This document shows positions 1 to 8,282 of a stretch of DNA of 42,500 nt, piece after piece (position 1 is the stretch's first letter; each line of letters begins with the position of its first letter). The translations under genes were made by a program, and so were the position numbers. The stretch is from Prorocentrum cordatum. Taxonomy: Eukaryota > Sar > Dinophyceae > Prorocentrales > Prorocentraceae. The DNA lies in contig CAUYUJ010018486.1 in NCBI GenBank assembly GCA_963575745.1, positions 1-42,500 on the forward strand. The letters run 5' to 3'. Under the pieces are notes generated by a model. The model saw nothing but the letters and a program-made list of their open reading frames with translations. It ran no database searches and was not told the DNA's origin.

Positions 1-1
1 T

Positions 2-1713
2 TTCGGAGAGCTCGCGGCAGTCGTCCTCGTGGACTGGCAAGGGCACGAGCCGGCGCCGCACAAGACGGCGAGGCAGCGGATGAAAGCTGCAATTGCCGGC
101 AAGAACGGCGTGATCAAGGAGCTCGTGCGCGCGCGGTTCTTCGAGTCTGGTGGGCGCTTTGCCGCGCAATGGCGGGATGAGATCCATCGCGCGGGCCTTG
201 CAGTTCAGGCCTGGTGGTCGTGCTGCACGTGGTTCCCGACTCCGGGAGACTTGGCCAAGCTGCGGGACGCCCTGGCCGCGGGCCCGCCAGGCGACGAGAC
301 GCGGGAGCAGCGGCAGCTCGTCTTGCCGCCGGCAGGGCCGCCGCCTCCCGCGGCGTCACACAGGGGCCCCGGGTCGCTGGTTCCCGGGGCGCCAGCAGCC
401 GCTTCCGAACTCGCCCCGCCGCCCCCGTCGCAGAGACCCGCCGCCGCGGCCGCAGTGGCCGAGGCGGGCTCGACGCGCGTCGCCGCCAAGCCCGCCCCTG
501 CCGCCGAGCCGCCGCAGCGGGCCGCTTACGCACCGCCGCCCTTCGCCGCGTCACCTGCACACGGGTCGCCAGCGGCTGCTCCCGAGCCCGCCCCGCCGCC
601 CGCGTCGCCGATGCTCGCCGCTGCGGCAGCCGCGTCCGAGGCGGGCCCGACGCGCGTCGCCGCCGAGCCCGCGCCCGTCGCGGAGCCGTTTCAGCGGCGC
701 TGGCGGGCCGCCCGCGAGGCGCCGCCCATCGCCGGGTCGGCAGCACATCGGTCGGCAGTGGCTGCTCCCAAGCCCGCCCCGCCGCCCACGTCGCCGGGGC
801 TTGCCGCTGCGGCAGCCGCGGCCGAGGCGGGCCGGAGGCGCATCGCCACCGAGCCCGCACCTGCCACGGGGTCGCCGCAGCGGACCGCCGGCGAGGCGCC
901 GCCATCCGCCGCGTCGGCTGCCCCTGGCGCGCCAGCGGCTGCCCCTGAGCCCGCCCCGCCGCCTGCGCTGCAGAGGCACGGCGCCGCGGCCGCAGCGGCG
1001 GGGCCGCCGGGGCCGCCGCCGCCGGCCGTTCGCGAGGCACTGGCCACCTCGCTCTCAGAGGGCCCACCGAAGAGGCCGAGGCTCCCCGAGCCGCCGCTGA
1101 ACTTCTACCACGACACGCCTCCGGTCTCTGCAACGCCCGCCCCAATGGTGTCTGAGGCGTCGCGCCGGCACATCGCCCACGTGTCGCAGCTCTACTTGCA
1201 CGGCCTCAAGGTCACCGACAGGTCGATGCCCTTGCTGGACCGCCGGACGTGGCCCCCCACGCCATCGACAGAGAGAGCTTCTCGGCGGCGGCGCACTTGG
1301 TGCGTGTCTTCCTTGGCGAGTTTGCGAAGACGACAGGATTCCGGGAGCGCATTGCCGACCCGAAGCCTCGGCTGCTCACCGCGGCGGGCGAGGGGGAGTT
1401 CATTGGTCGCCACGCCAAGGGCTTGACCAAGGCAGCGGGCGGGAGGTGGTTCCAGATGACGCCGCAGGAGCGACTGGCCATCTTCGACGCGTACCTCCGC
1501 CGGGGCCTGTCAACGGCGCCCGCGAGGCACGCGGGGCATCGGATGGAGCCCGCGGCCGACGAACGCCCTCGCCGCTGCGATTGGTTCTCGTCGCCGCAGG
1601 CCGCGGGCTTCTACGTGACCGAAGAGGAAGCGGCTGCCTTGGCGGGCGCAGTCGCCGCGGTATACACGTCCGATTTGGGCGCGCTGAGCGCGGCTGCCTT
1701 GCCGCCGAGGTAG
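2..1713 (+). CDS. 3' part of an unidentified Ala/Pro-rich protein, apparently frameshifted
   Basis: The frame is open from the window edge, so the N-terminus lies outside. Three parts can be seen: a compact region up to about base 300; an Ala/Pro-rich middle built of repeats of about 60 residues; and a compact C-terminal region that reads well in another frame (about 1258-1713, with segments such as FAKTTGFRER and FYVTEEEAAALAG). The two frames join at the run of six C at 1253-1258: one extra C would keep the frame continuous from the DRSMPLLDRRTWPP segment into HAIDRESFSAAAH. The stop is TAG at 1711-1713, and a stem-loop repeat starts 20 nt later, as for the other genes here. I recognise no family. 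The shift may be an assembly homopolymer error or real decay. That this is coding is fairly likely; its function is unknown. Confidence 0.6.
394..1000 (+). repeat. In-frame tandem repeat, about 177-186 bp unit
   Basis: Matching units begin near 394, 571, 757 and 934, so the periods are 177, 186 and 177 bp, all multiples of three. Each unit encodes an (A/P)EPAPPP start, an alanine run, EAG, a TRVAxEPAP-like piece and a QR-containing end. Fourth copy is partial. Confidence 0.75.
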
Positions 1714-1733
1714 GCCGCAGCGCGCGCCGACGA

Positions 1734-1817
1734 CCGCCCTGAGGAGTTGTTCTGATGGGCGGCGTGCGCAGCGAGCGCCGCGCCGACGATCGCCCTGAGG
1801 AGTTGTTCTGATGGGTG
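1734..1817 (+). repeat. Stem-loop repeat, 2 copies, after the first gene's stop
   Basis: Copies lie at 1734-1762 and 1791-1817. The first has outer arms CCGCCC/GGGCGG, an unpaired TGA/GAT internal loop, inner arms GGAG/TTCT and a TTG loop. The second has CGCCC/GGGTG outer arms with one G-U pair. The first copy starts 20 nt after the TAG at 1711-1713. See the main finding for the whole family. Confidence 0.8.
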
Positions 1818-1820
1818 GCA

Positions 1821-2247
1821 TGTGAAGCGCGCGGCACTCGTTGTTTCCTTTGCGACCCCTCGAAAAAACTCTGAGCTCGTGGAGAGGGGGAACAGCACGG
1901 TGCGTGTTGGCAGAGGCCGCGGTCTCCCATGGGTCAGAGTCATCTGTTTCTCTGTCGCGTTTCGGAATTATTAGTCTCGAGGCTTTTCCAGGTGGCCGAG
2001 GACGCGGCTGTTACGAGAAGCCCAAACAACGCAAAACAACCCTTTTGCATTCTCAGACAGCCTCGAGACCCTTCGGGATAATCTGGCGGCGCACCTGGAA
2101 AGGGTCCGAGAGCGCCCTGGGAGGGCCGATTGGCAATGAGCAGATATAGCAACGAGTCTGCCTCGCCTCTCTGCCGTGGCGTCCCAGGCGCACCCCCTCA
2201 CCCGGCCTCCTGGCTCACGATTCCAGAGCTCCTTTGGCCCCAGCTCC
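1821..2247. other. Intergenic stretch with no recognised feature
   Basis: Short ORFs occur on both strands but none has convincing coding character. I see no RNA gene or clear repeat here. Confidence 0.5.
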
Positions 2248-2423
2248 AGGCTTCCCAGATAGGGTCGAAGTAGGGAGGGTCACAGGACGCCGCGTCGCTG
2301 ATGCATCAGTGATGCGGCGGGATGCGGGGCCGGGTTCCCTCCATCCCGACTTCGCCGATGCATCGGCGATGTAGTGCGATCCGCAGAAGATCCTTTGTTA
2401 CTCCGGTCCTGTTTGGGAATCCT
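2248..2423. mobile_element. MITE-like element with imperfect TIRs (GATGCATCGGCGATG family), copy 1
   Basis: The left end reads AGGCTTCCCAGATAGGGT and the right end, reverse-complemented, reads AGGATTCCCAAACAGGAC. The interior holds repeats of the type GATGCATCGGCGATG, shared with the elements at 28519-28729 and 29821-30048. It ends 47 bp before the start codon of the next gene, so it may lie in that gene's promoter or 5' leader. Confidence 0.6.
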
Positions 2424-2470
2424 CCGCCAGCGCCCAGCTCCGGCCGCGCGCCGACCTGCCTCTCGTCGCA

Positions 2471-3313
2471 ATGTGCACTCCCGGCGCTTCCCACGCTCCG
2501 TCCAAGGCGAGGCGTGACAACCGGGAGTACTGGTTGTTTCAGGCCGCCAGCGACGGGCGTCTCCCTTGCGTGAAACACTTCCTCGACGTGGAGAACGTCG
2601 ATCCCGGCGCCCTGTCTGCCACGCAGAAGTTCACGGCCCTCGACTTTGCCATCCACGCTCACTCGCGCGGCGTCGCCGGCGCACCTGCCGTCGCCGACTT
2701 CCTCCGGACACGCCTGCGCGCCGTCGGCGACGGCGGCGCTTGCCCAAGTGGCGGCGGCAGCGGCCACATCGCGGCGGCCCCCCTGCCACCTGACGCGCGG
2801 CCGCCCTGCATGCCCGGCGCGTCCCATCCGCCCAACAGGAAGCGGCGCGGCAGCCGAGTGTGCTGGATGTACCAGGCGGCCGCAGAGGGGTGCAAGACGT
2901 GCGTCCAGTACTATGCGAATGAGGAAGCCTTGGACCCCCGCACCAAGTCGGAGAACATGGGGTACACGGCTTTGGATTGGGCGACGTGGGCGGCGAGCAA
3001 GGGCGTGGACGGCGCAGCAGAGGTGGCAGAGTTCCTACGAGAACAGGCGCCGGAACTGACGGAGCTGCCAGGGAAGCGCCGCGCACCACAGGCGGCCCGC
3101 CGCGACGCAGAAATGGTTGCGAGGGAGGCCGGGCTCAGCACGCCGCTCCCCGATAATGTCGGTGCGCGCATGATGGCGCAGATGGGGTGGGTGGCGGGCC
3201 AGGCACTGGGCCCCCGCAGCGACGCGGGCTGGCTGGTGGAGCCCTTGCGGCCAGACACATCACATCTGGGAGAGAAGCGGCGCGGCGTCGGCTACCTGAG
3301 CGAGCTCGAGTGA
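2471..3313 (+). CDS. Ankyrin-like tandem modules plus C-terminal G-patch protein
   Basis: This 280-residue protein starts at an ATG. Residues about 3-80 and 114-190 are two copies of one module: PGASH, a W-x2-QAA-x2-G segment, a conserved Cys, a Asp-Pro pair, TALD and a VAxFLR end. The W..QAA..G..C and TALDxA spacing resembles ankyrin repeats, so protein binding is likely. Residues about 227-272 look like a G-patch (GARMMAQMGW, then GQALG and a late GVGYL). G-patch domains commonly activate DEAH-type RNA helicases or bind RNA. A low-complexity Gly/Pro linker separates the modules. A stem-loop repeat starts 26 nt after the TGA. A role in RNA processing is an inference. Coding status is good, function moderate. 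Confidence 0.75.
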   Translation: MCTPGASHAPSKARRDNREYWLFQAASDGRLPCVKHFLDVENVDPGALSATQKFTALDFAIHAHSRGVAGAPAVADFLRTRLRAVGDGGACPSGGGSGHIAAAPLPPDARPPCMPGASHPPNRKRRGSRVCWMYQAAAEGCKTCVQYYANEEALDPRTKSENMGYTALDWATWAASKGVDGAAEVAEFLREQAPELTELPGKRRAPQAARRDAEMVAREAGLSTPLPDNVGARMMAQMGWVAGQALGPRSDAGWLVEPLRPDTSHLGEKRRGVGYLSELE

Positions 3314-3339
3314 GGCGCATGCCAGCCGCGTGCGAGGGT

Positions 3340-3689
3340 GCCCGCGGGGTTGTCCCAACGGCTTGCCTCCGCGGCGACAGCCCGCTGCATCCTTGAGGAG
3401 TTGTTCCGGCAGGTTGCGCGTTGATGGCTGTCTTGAGCGCGCTCGCGCGCTGCTGCCCCGAGGAGTTGTTCCGACGGGCAGCGTGCTCGCTGAATGCATT
3501 GCCGCCGAGCCTTCGCTGCCCCTCCCCCCTTGCCGCCCGCTTGTGGACTTCGCCTTTCAAACGTTTGCCCGAGGGGTTGCCCCGACGGCATATGCGTTTT
3601 TGTATATCCTCTCGCTCTCGTCGCCACCCATGCGCTGTTTCGCTGCCCCGCTCCTTCACGCCTCAGGCCCGATGGGTTGTCCTGACGGC
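3340..3689 (+). repeat. Stem-loop repeat cluster, 5 copies
   Basis: Copies lie at 3340-3362, 3391-3413, 3452-3482, 3566-3590 and 3667-3689. The third has a 7-bp outer stem, GCTGCCC/GGGCAGC, with inner stem GGAG/TTCC. The second has CCT/AGG instead of the usual GCC/GGC. The first begins 26 nt after the preceding stop codon. Confidence 0.85.
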
Positions 3690-3699
3690 ATCTGCAGCA

Positions 3700-4110
3700 G
3701 AGACCAGGAGAGAGCCGGATACAATAGCAAATGCCTGCAAAAACCAACGCGGAGCGGCAAAGAGCATGAAAGAGCAGCTGAGATCAACCGAGAGCAGCAG
3801 ACAACAGCATGGAACAGTAGAGAGCAGCGGGAAGCAGGAGGGAGCGGGAGAGACCAGGACAGACCAGTTGAGGCCAGCAGCTGGCCAGCTGACACCGTTG
3901 TGGTTGAGGTCTTGTTTGATAGTTTCGATCGTTTCTGTGTTTTCTGGGAGCCTCCGGAGCTCCCAGGGGCATCTTGACGTCAGGCACCGGGTAACAGCCC
4001 AGAGCAGCAGGGAGCGGCATAATGCAGCAACCAACAGCGAAGACCTGCAGGGCGCAGCAGAGAGTAGCAGAGAGCAGCAGACAACAACAGGCAACAACAG
4101 AGAACAGCGG
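3700..4110 (+). repeat. AGCAGAGACC-type purine-rich repeat, copy A
   Basis: Degenerate repeats of AGCAGAGAGCAGC and GAGACCAG fill this stretch. A segment with CGGAGCGGCAAAGAGCATGA, then a GAGCGGGAGAGACCAG stretch and a CAGCTGACACCGT end is closely repeated at about 7870-8200. Both copies lie upstream of a gene. Open frames through it are compositional. Confidence 0.7.
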
Positions 4111-4251
4111 AGACTGGGGGTGTGATGGGCTTGTGATGGGCTCAAATGGGTTTGTTTCCGTCGCCGTTGTGATGGGCTCAAATGGGAAGATTCGTGTGGG
4201 TCTCGTTGCCAGAGCAGCAAGCAGTCGCGGTGCGCCTGCGTCTCGCCCGCC

Positions 4252-4797
4252 ATGCCTTTCGAGATGGGTGACACCACCGTGCTCGTTCTGTTCGTCGCTG
4301 TGCATAAGGATGACCAGCCCGCCGTTGAGCACGGGGCGCAGATTCCACGGCGTTTGATGGGGTCCACTCCGTGCGTTGGTTTCCGCACGTCGCCGACGCA
4401 GGCCATGGAGCGCGCTCGCATAGCGCAGCAGAGGAGTGGCGCTTTTGTCTCAAAGGTGAAGCACGTGCTGCTACAGGTGGAGTTCAGCGCCCGCGCTCTC
4501 GCGGACCTCACCGTGACGCCCGCCGCCAGGGAGTACGCCTTCGCGCCAATGCTGCACAAGGTGGTGCATCGGTCCGATGGAGAGAGACTGACTGGGGAGT
4601 CTGGCATTACTGCGGCGATTTCCCACTGGGGCTCTCTGGGATTCGCCATTGCTGGCGGGAGATTGAGTGATCTGGAAACGCTTGTTCGCAGGTCGCTACT
4701 CGGCCGAGGGGTTGTCCCGACGCTTTTTTTCTCCACCTGCACAGCGCGCTGTCTTGCTTCCGGCGGCATAGACCCCTTTGCTACGTCTCTCGCCTGA
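4252..4797 (+). CDS. Unidentified small protein
   Basis: The ORF starts at an ATG and encodes 181 residues. Its first 140 or so residues have ordinary mixed composition (for example VLVLFVAVHKDDQPAVEHGAQ and EFSARALADLTVTPAAREY) and no low complexity, so it may be a real gene or gene fragment. I recognise no family. The last 35 or so codons run through a stem-loop repeat at 4702-4724, giving RGVVPT, and the stop TGA at 4795-4797 lies inside the next copy. The true C-terminus may therefore be earlier, for example a TGA near 4668 in another frame after a slip, which would restore the usual stop-to-hairpin spacing. It is between the G-patch gene and the RPA-like gene, same strand. Confidence 0.45.
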   Translation: MPFEMGDTTVLVLFVAVHKDDQPAVEHGAQIPRRLMGSTPCVGFRTSPTQAMERARIAQQRSGAFVSKVKHVLLQVEFSARALADLTVTPAAREYAFAPMLHKVVHRSDGERLTGESGITAAISHWGSLGFAIAGGRLSDLETLVRRSLLGRGVVPTLFFSTCTARCLASGGIDPFATSLA

Positions 4798-4814
4798 GGG
4801 GTTGTCCCGACGGC
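4702..4814 (+). repeat. Stem-loop repeat, 2 copies
   Basis: Copies lie at 4702-4724 and 4792-4814. In the first the outer arm GCC/GGC is replaced by GGC/GCT, which still pairs with one G-U. In the second the unpaired TGA of the 5' side supplies the stop codon of the upstream ORF. Confidence 0.75.
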
Positions 4815-5161
4815 AGTATTCACGGTCTGAGTGTCTCGCCAATGCATCCAGTGTTTGAGTCGGCAAAGCAAATGGGGCTCCTGCGCGCCCTCCCACCCGC
4901 CACTGTCATATCCGTTGCCTGTCCCGTTTAATCGAGGTCTCCGCTCCCTCGTGGTTGTCGATTCCGCCGAGTGACATCTGACACGAGGGTTTCCGCCGGA
5001 CCCGCTCACCACCATGTTATTATGGTTTTCTGATTCGGATGCTAACGTCTTTTCGGGGGAGCCGTCTTCGTTATGCTCTGGTGCATTCGCGCCGTCTCGA
5101 GTATGCACGCACGCGCAGCCGCGCGCCTCACGTCTCGATATTATTCGACTGATCGAGAAGG
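4815..5161. other. Intergenic stretch upstream of the RPA-like gene
   Basis: No gene, RNA or repeat is recognised. It is less GC-rich than its flanks around 5000-5060. It may hold the promoter of the next gene, but no motif can be named. Confidence 0.4.
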
Positions 5162-7237
5162 ATGGGACAGGAAAGTGAGAGCTGGGGGCCCCTGTCAGCC
5201 TCGACCCCGTGCCAGAGCTTCCGCAGCGCATTTGGCTCAAGCATCTTGTGGCCAGCGCCCCCGTTCCATCTCAGTCCGGCGTTGCCGCTGACCATGGCGG
5301 ACAGCAAGCTCGCTCTGTCTCCGCGAGAGTTCTCCGGCGATCCCGCCACGTGCGTCTTCGGGCGCGTCGTCATCAAGCGAGGCCCGGTGGAAGTGGGCAA
5401 CCAAGCGGATGGGAAGGGCAAGGGCAAGGCCAAGGGCAAACGCGCTGGAAAGGACAGAGAGCCGGGGAGGAAGATCGAAGTGCACATGCTCGGCGGTGAC
5501 ACTGTGGGCGACGTCCTGTTCCTTGACGGATGGGCAGACGCCGCCGCCCAAGTTCACGCCGCCATGGAGCTGGGCAGGGTCTACCGCGTGTCCGGCGGGA
5601 CCGTCGTGAACCAGACCCCGAAGTACTCCACTTCTCGGCTGTCGTACTTCTTGCGGGTAAAGCCGCCCTTGGGAGTCAACGCGGTCATCCAGGAGTGCAC
5701 CGAAAGCCCGTGGGTGGACGTTCCCCTGCATCACCCGTTCGCGGAGATTGCCAGCTTGGGCAGAGTGACCGATACAACGCAGGTGTGCGCGGTCGGCGTC
5801 GTGTCTCACCAGCCGGGCGTCGTGGAGCGCGACACCCAGTACGGCCGAGCAGGCGTCTGCAACGCGGTGATCAAGCAGGGGCGCCACGACATCCGCTGCG
5901 CATTCTGGCGAGACCATGCCGCGACTCTGGCCGCCTTCCCCGTCGGCTCCGTGATCGCGCTGATGCAAGTGAATGTGAAGCAGCGCAACGGGTCCTGGGA
6001 GATCTTCGCCACGGAGGCCACGGAGGTCACGACTTGTCCTGCAGCTCAAGCGGAGACTGTTCGCGCCGCGACTGACATCTCCGAGGGTGCCGACGCGGCC
6101 ACGTCCCTCACCAAGCAGCACCATGCCGTGGACTACGACACGGTGCCCGCCATGGCGAGCACGGTGAGTGGCCTCATGTCGGTGCCCGTGCCTTTCCAGA
6201 CGCGCGACCTGCCTGGGGTCTTCGAGCTCCACTTCGTCGCCGTCACGGGCGTGGCAGGTGCTTCCGCCGACAGCGACTGGCAGATCAAGAGCTGCGCAGA
6301 GTGCAAGAAGAAGATTCCCGACCACCAGGACACGTGTGGCAGCCACCCCGAAGCGGGAACTGAGATGCGGTGGCTCCTGAAGCTGGGCATCGCGGACCAC
6401 ACCGGCGGAGGCTCCGCCGTCCTGTACCACGACGCAGCGTCCACCCTCGACGTGCTCGGCGATTCGGGCACGCCCCTGGACGCCCAGGCTCGCCGCGTGC
6501 GCGCTGCGGCATTTCGGGCGACGCCGTGGACGCTGCGGTGCGTGTTCAAGACAAACGATGTCACCAATGTCAACTACCGCGAGGTGAAGCGGATTGTCCC
6601 GACGCTGACGCCCGACGGCGACGTGTCGACGTGGTCGGAGGTGACGGCGCCGCCGGCGGTGAAGACGGGCGGCGCCTGCCCGGACGTCAGCTCGGACGTC
6701 AGCTCGGACGTCAGCTCGGACGTCAGCTCGGACGACTCGCTCGGCTTGCTGCTCGTCCGTGACCTGGAGGTCCAGGCGGTCCGCGTGTTGCTGGTGATGC
6801 AGAGGCCCACGGAAGCGGAGACGGTGGCCACACCCGACGCAGAGAATCGCGGCCTGCGCGTGCAGCGCCTCGCGCGCTGCGGGTTCCAGTCTGAAAAGGA
6901 AGACACGTATTGCGTTAAGACGGCCGGTGTCGCCGGCGACGTGCAGTGGCTCCTGACGGCCGGGCACGGCGACGCGCACCTCGTGACTGCCATGCTGCGG
7001 ACAGAGAAGGGCTCCGGCCGCGGGACGTTCGATGTGCTGTCGCACAAGGCCGTGGCCCCCGAGCTCTTGCCCAGCATGGTCAAGCTCATGGCCAGCGCGC
7101 AGGGGTCCGGCGGCCCGGCGCTCATCGCGCACGCGCCCGACGCCACGCCGCTCAAGCGCATGCGGGACCTCGCCTTCTCGCCCCCCGACGCTGCGTCAAC
7201 GCCATCATCCCTGGCGACGCGTCGCCGACTGGAGTGA
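5162..7237 (+). CDS. RPA70-like single-stranded DNA-binding protein
   Basis: Residues 138 onward (GRVYRVSGGTVV, then PKYST) resemble the RPA1 segment that ends one OB fold. Residues about 190-300 (FAEIASLGRV, a VCNAVIKQG strand, IRCAFW, and GSVIALMQVNVKQRNG) resemble RPA70 DNA-binding domain B. Cys378-x2-Cys381-x10-Cys392-x2-His395 matches the zinc ribbon of the C-terminal RPA70 OB fold, with the last Cys replaced by His. RPA binds single-stranded DNA in replication and repair, and Helitrons of plants and animals often carry RPA-like genes, so this one may serve the RepHel protein 1 kb downstream. The first ATG is 5162. A second ATG at 5294 in strong context (gaccATGG) may be the real start, because residues 1-44 look like leader. 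A basic GK-rich stretch lies at about 84-104. A stem-loop repeat begins 23 nt after the TGA. Confidence 0.75.
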   Translation: MGQESESWGPLSASTPCQSFRSAFGSSILWPAPPFHLSPALPLTMADSKLALSPREFSGDPATCVFGRVVIKRGPVEVGNQADGKGKGKAKGKRAGKDREPGRKIEVHMLGGDTVGDVLFLDGWADAAAQVHAAMELGRVYRVSGGTVVNQTPKYSTSRLSYFLRVKPPLGVNAVIQECTESPWVDVPLHHPFAEIASLGRVTDTTQVCAVGVVSHQPGVVERDTQYGRAGVCNAVIKQGRHDIRCAFWRDHAATLAAFPVGSVIALMQVNVKQRNGSWEIFATEATEVTTCPAAQAETVRAATDISEGADAATSLTKQHHAVDYDTVPAMASTVSGLMSVPVPFQTRDLPGVFELHFVAVTGVAGASADSDWQIKSCAECKKKIPDHQDTCGSHPEAGTEMRWLLKLGIADHTGGGSAVLYHDAASTLDVLGDSGTPLDAQARRVRAAAFRATPWTLRCVFKTNDVTNVNYREVKRIVPTLTPDGDVSTWSEVTAPPAVKTGGACPDVSSDVSSDVSSDVSSDDSLGLLLVRDLEVQAVRVLLVMQRPTEAETVATPDAENRGLRVQRLARCGFQSEKEDTYCVKTAGVAGDVQWLLTAGHGDAHLVTAMLRTEKGSGRGTFDVLSHKAVAPELLPSMVKLMASAQGSGGPALIAHAPDATPLKRMRDLAFSPPDAASTPSSLATRRRLE
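6683..6730 (+). repeat. Four tandem copies of a 12-bp unit inside the RPA-like gene
   Basis: The unit GACGTCAGCTCG occurs four times in a row and encodes repeated Asp-Val-Ser-Ser in a linker after the last OB-like domain. Being a multiple of three, it keeps the frame. Confidence 0.9.
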
Positions 7238-7253
7238 GAGCTCGCGCGCGAGC

Positions 7254-7641
7254 CGCAGCCGTGCCTGCGGGGATGTCCCAACGGCGCGCTCTGGCACTGG
7301 CGCGAGCCCGCGCTGACTCGGCTGACGCTGCGCCGTCTTGCGAGGGCGCCCGCGACGCAGTGCCCATCGCCGCTTGTCTCGCCTGAGGGGTTGTCCCGAC
7401 GGTATTGAGTATTGATTTTACACTTTGTCTCTCCCTTCTGTCGCCGCCCCAGCCGCGCCCGCGGGGTTGCCCCAACGGCGCGCGCTGGCACTGGCGCGAG
7501 CTCGCGCTGACTCGGCTGACCCTGCGCCGTCTCGCGAGGGCGCCCGTGACACAGCGCCCATCGCCGCTGGTCTCGCCTGAGGGGTTGTCCCGACGGTATT
7601 GATTTTGCACTTTGTCTCTCCCTTCTGTCGCCGCCCTCGCG
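7254..7641 (+). repeat. Tandem duplication, period 194 bp, each copy with two stem-loops
   Basis: Bases about 7254-7447 and 7448-7636 are near-identical, down to the shared TTTGTCTCTCCCTTCTGTCG end. Equivalent points 7269 and 7463 give the period of 194. Each copy starts with one stem-loop repeat and ends with another, so the duplication multiplied the 3'-flank hairpins of the RPA-like gene. Confidence 0.85.
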
Positions 7642-7677
7642 CTTTCTCCCGCAGGCCCGACGGGTTGCCCCGACGGC
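7261..7677 (+). repeat. Stem-loop repeat cluster, 5 copies, after the RPA-like gene
   Basis: Copies lie at 7261-7287, 7381-7403, 7454-7482, 7575-7597 and 7655-7677. The third has a 6-bp outer stem CGCGCC/GGCGCG and inner stem GGGG/CCCC. The first starts 23 nt after the stop codon of the RPA-like gene and has a 5-bp outer stem with one G-U pair. Confidence 0.85.
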
Positions 7678-7869
7678 ATCCTGCGCGCGGCGCCCGTCCG
7701 GGCGGGGGCAGACGGCGGAGCTACCGACCGCTTCAAAAATGACAAGGCCTGCGCGCCAGCATTCTCCCTTCCGCTTTCGCCTCCGTCGTCGATCTCCATC
7801 CCGGATTGCCTGCGATGCCCGGGCCGTCGAAAATATCGTGCCCATCCGCTGCCTCTCACTGCCGGCAGG

Positions 7870-8205
7870 GAGCAGCACAGCTGACAGTAGCAGCCAAAAT
7901 CTGAGACCACCCGTGGCCAGCAGAGAGCACAACAGAGCACCGGAGAGCAGCAGACAAGAACTGAGACCAGCATAGCATCAGCAGCAGAGACTCACATGCA
8001 GCAGCAGAGAGCAGCAGAGACCAAGAGAGAGCAGGATGCATTAGCAGAGACCAGCAGAAACCACCACGGAGCGGCAAAAGGCATGAAAGTGCAGTTGAGA
8101 GCAACGGTAAGCAGGATGGAGCGGGAGAGACCAGCTGAGACCACCATACCCCGAGGTGACCAGCTGAGACCAGCTGACACCGTAGCGATTGAGGCTCAGT
8201 CCGCA
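7870..8205 (+). repeat. AGCAGAGACC-type purine-rich repeat, copy B
   Basis: This is the partner of the repeat at 3700-4110. It shares the CGGAGCGGCAAAAGGCATGA segment and the GAGCGGGAGAGACCAG run. It ends about 80 bp before the start codon of the giant RepHel frame. Confidence 0.7.
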
Positions 8206-8282
8206 TTGGCTTTGCTTCCTGTTGCCAACGCTGCGTGCTTCACTCGCCGTTGCAAACCGCATAATTATCCCGACATTTCAAC

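Noticed and set aside
114-1145. A 343-residue minus-strand ORF
   Set aside because: It is the complement of the Ala/Pro-rich repeat region; GC-rich repeats keep all frames open. The plus frame continues into sequence of normal composition.
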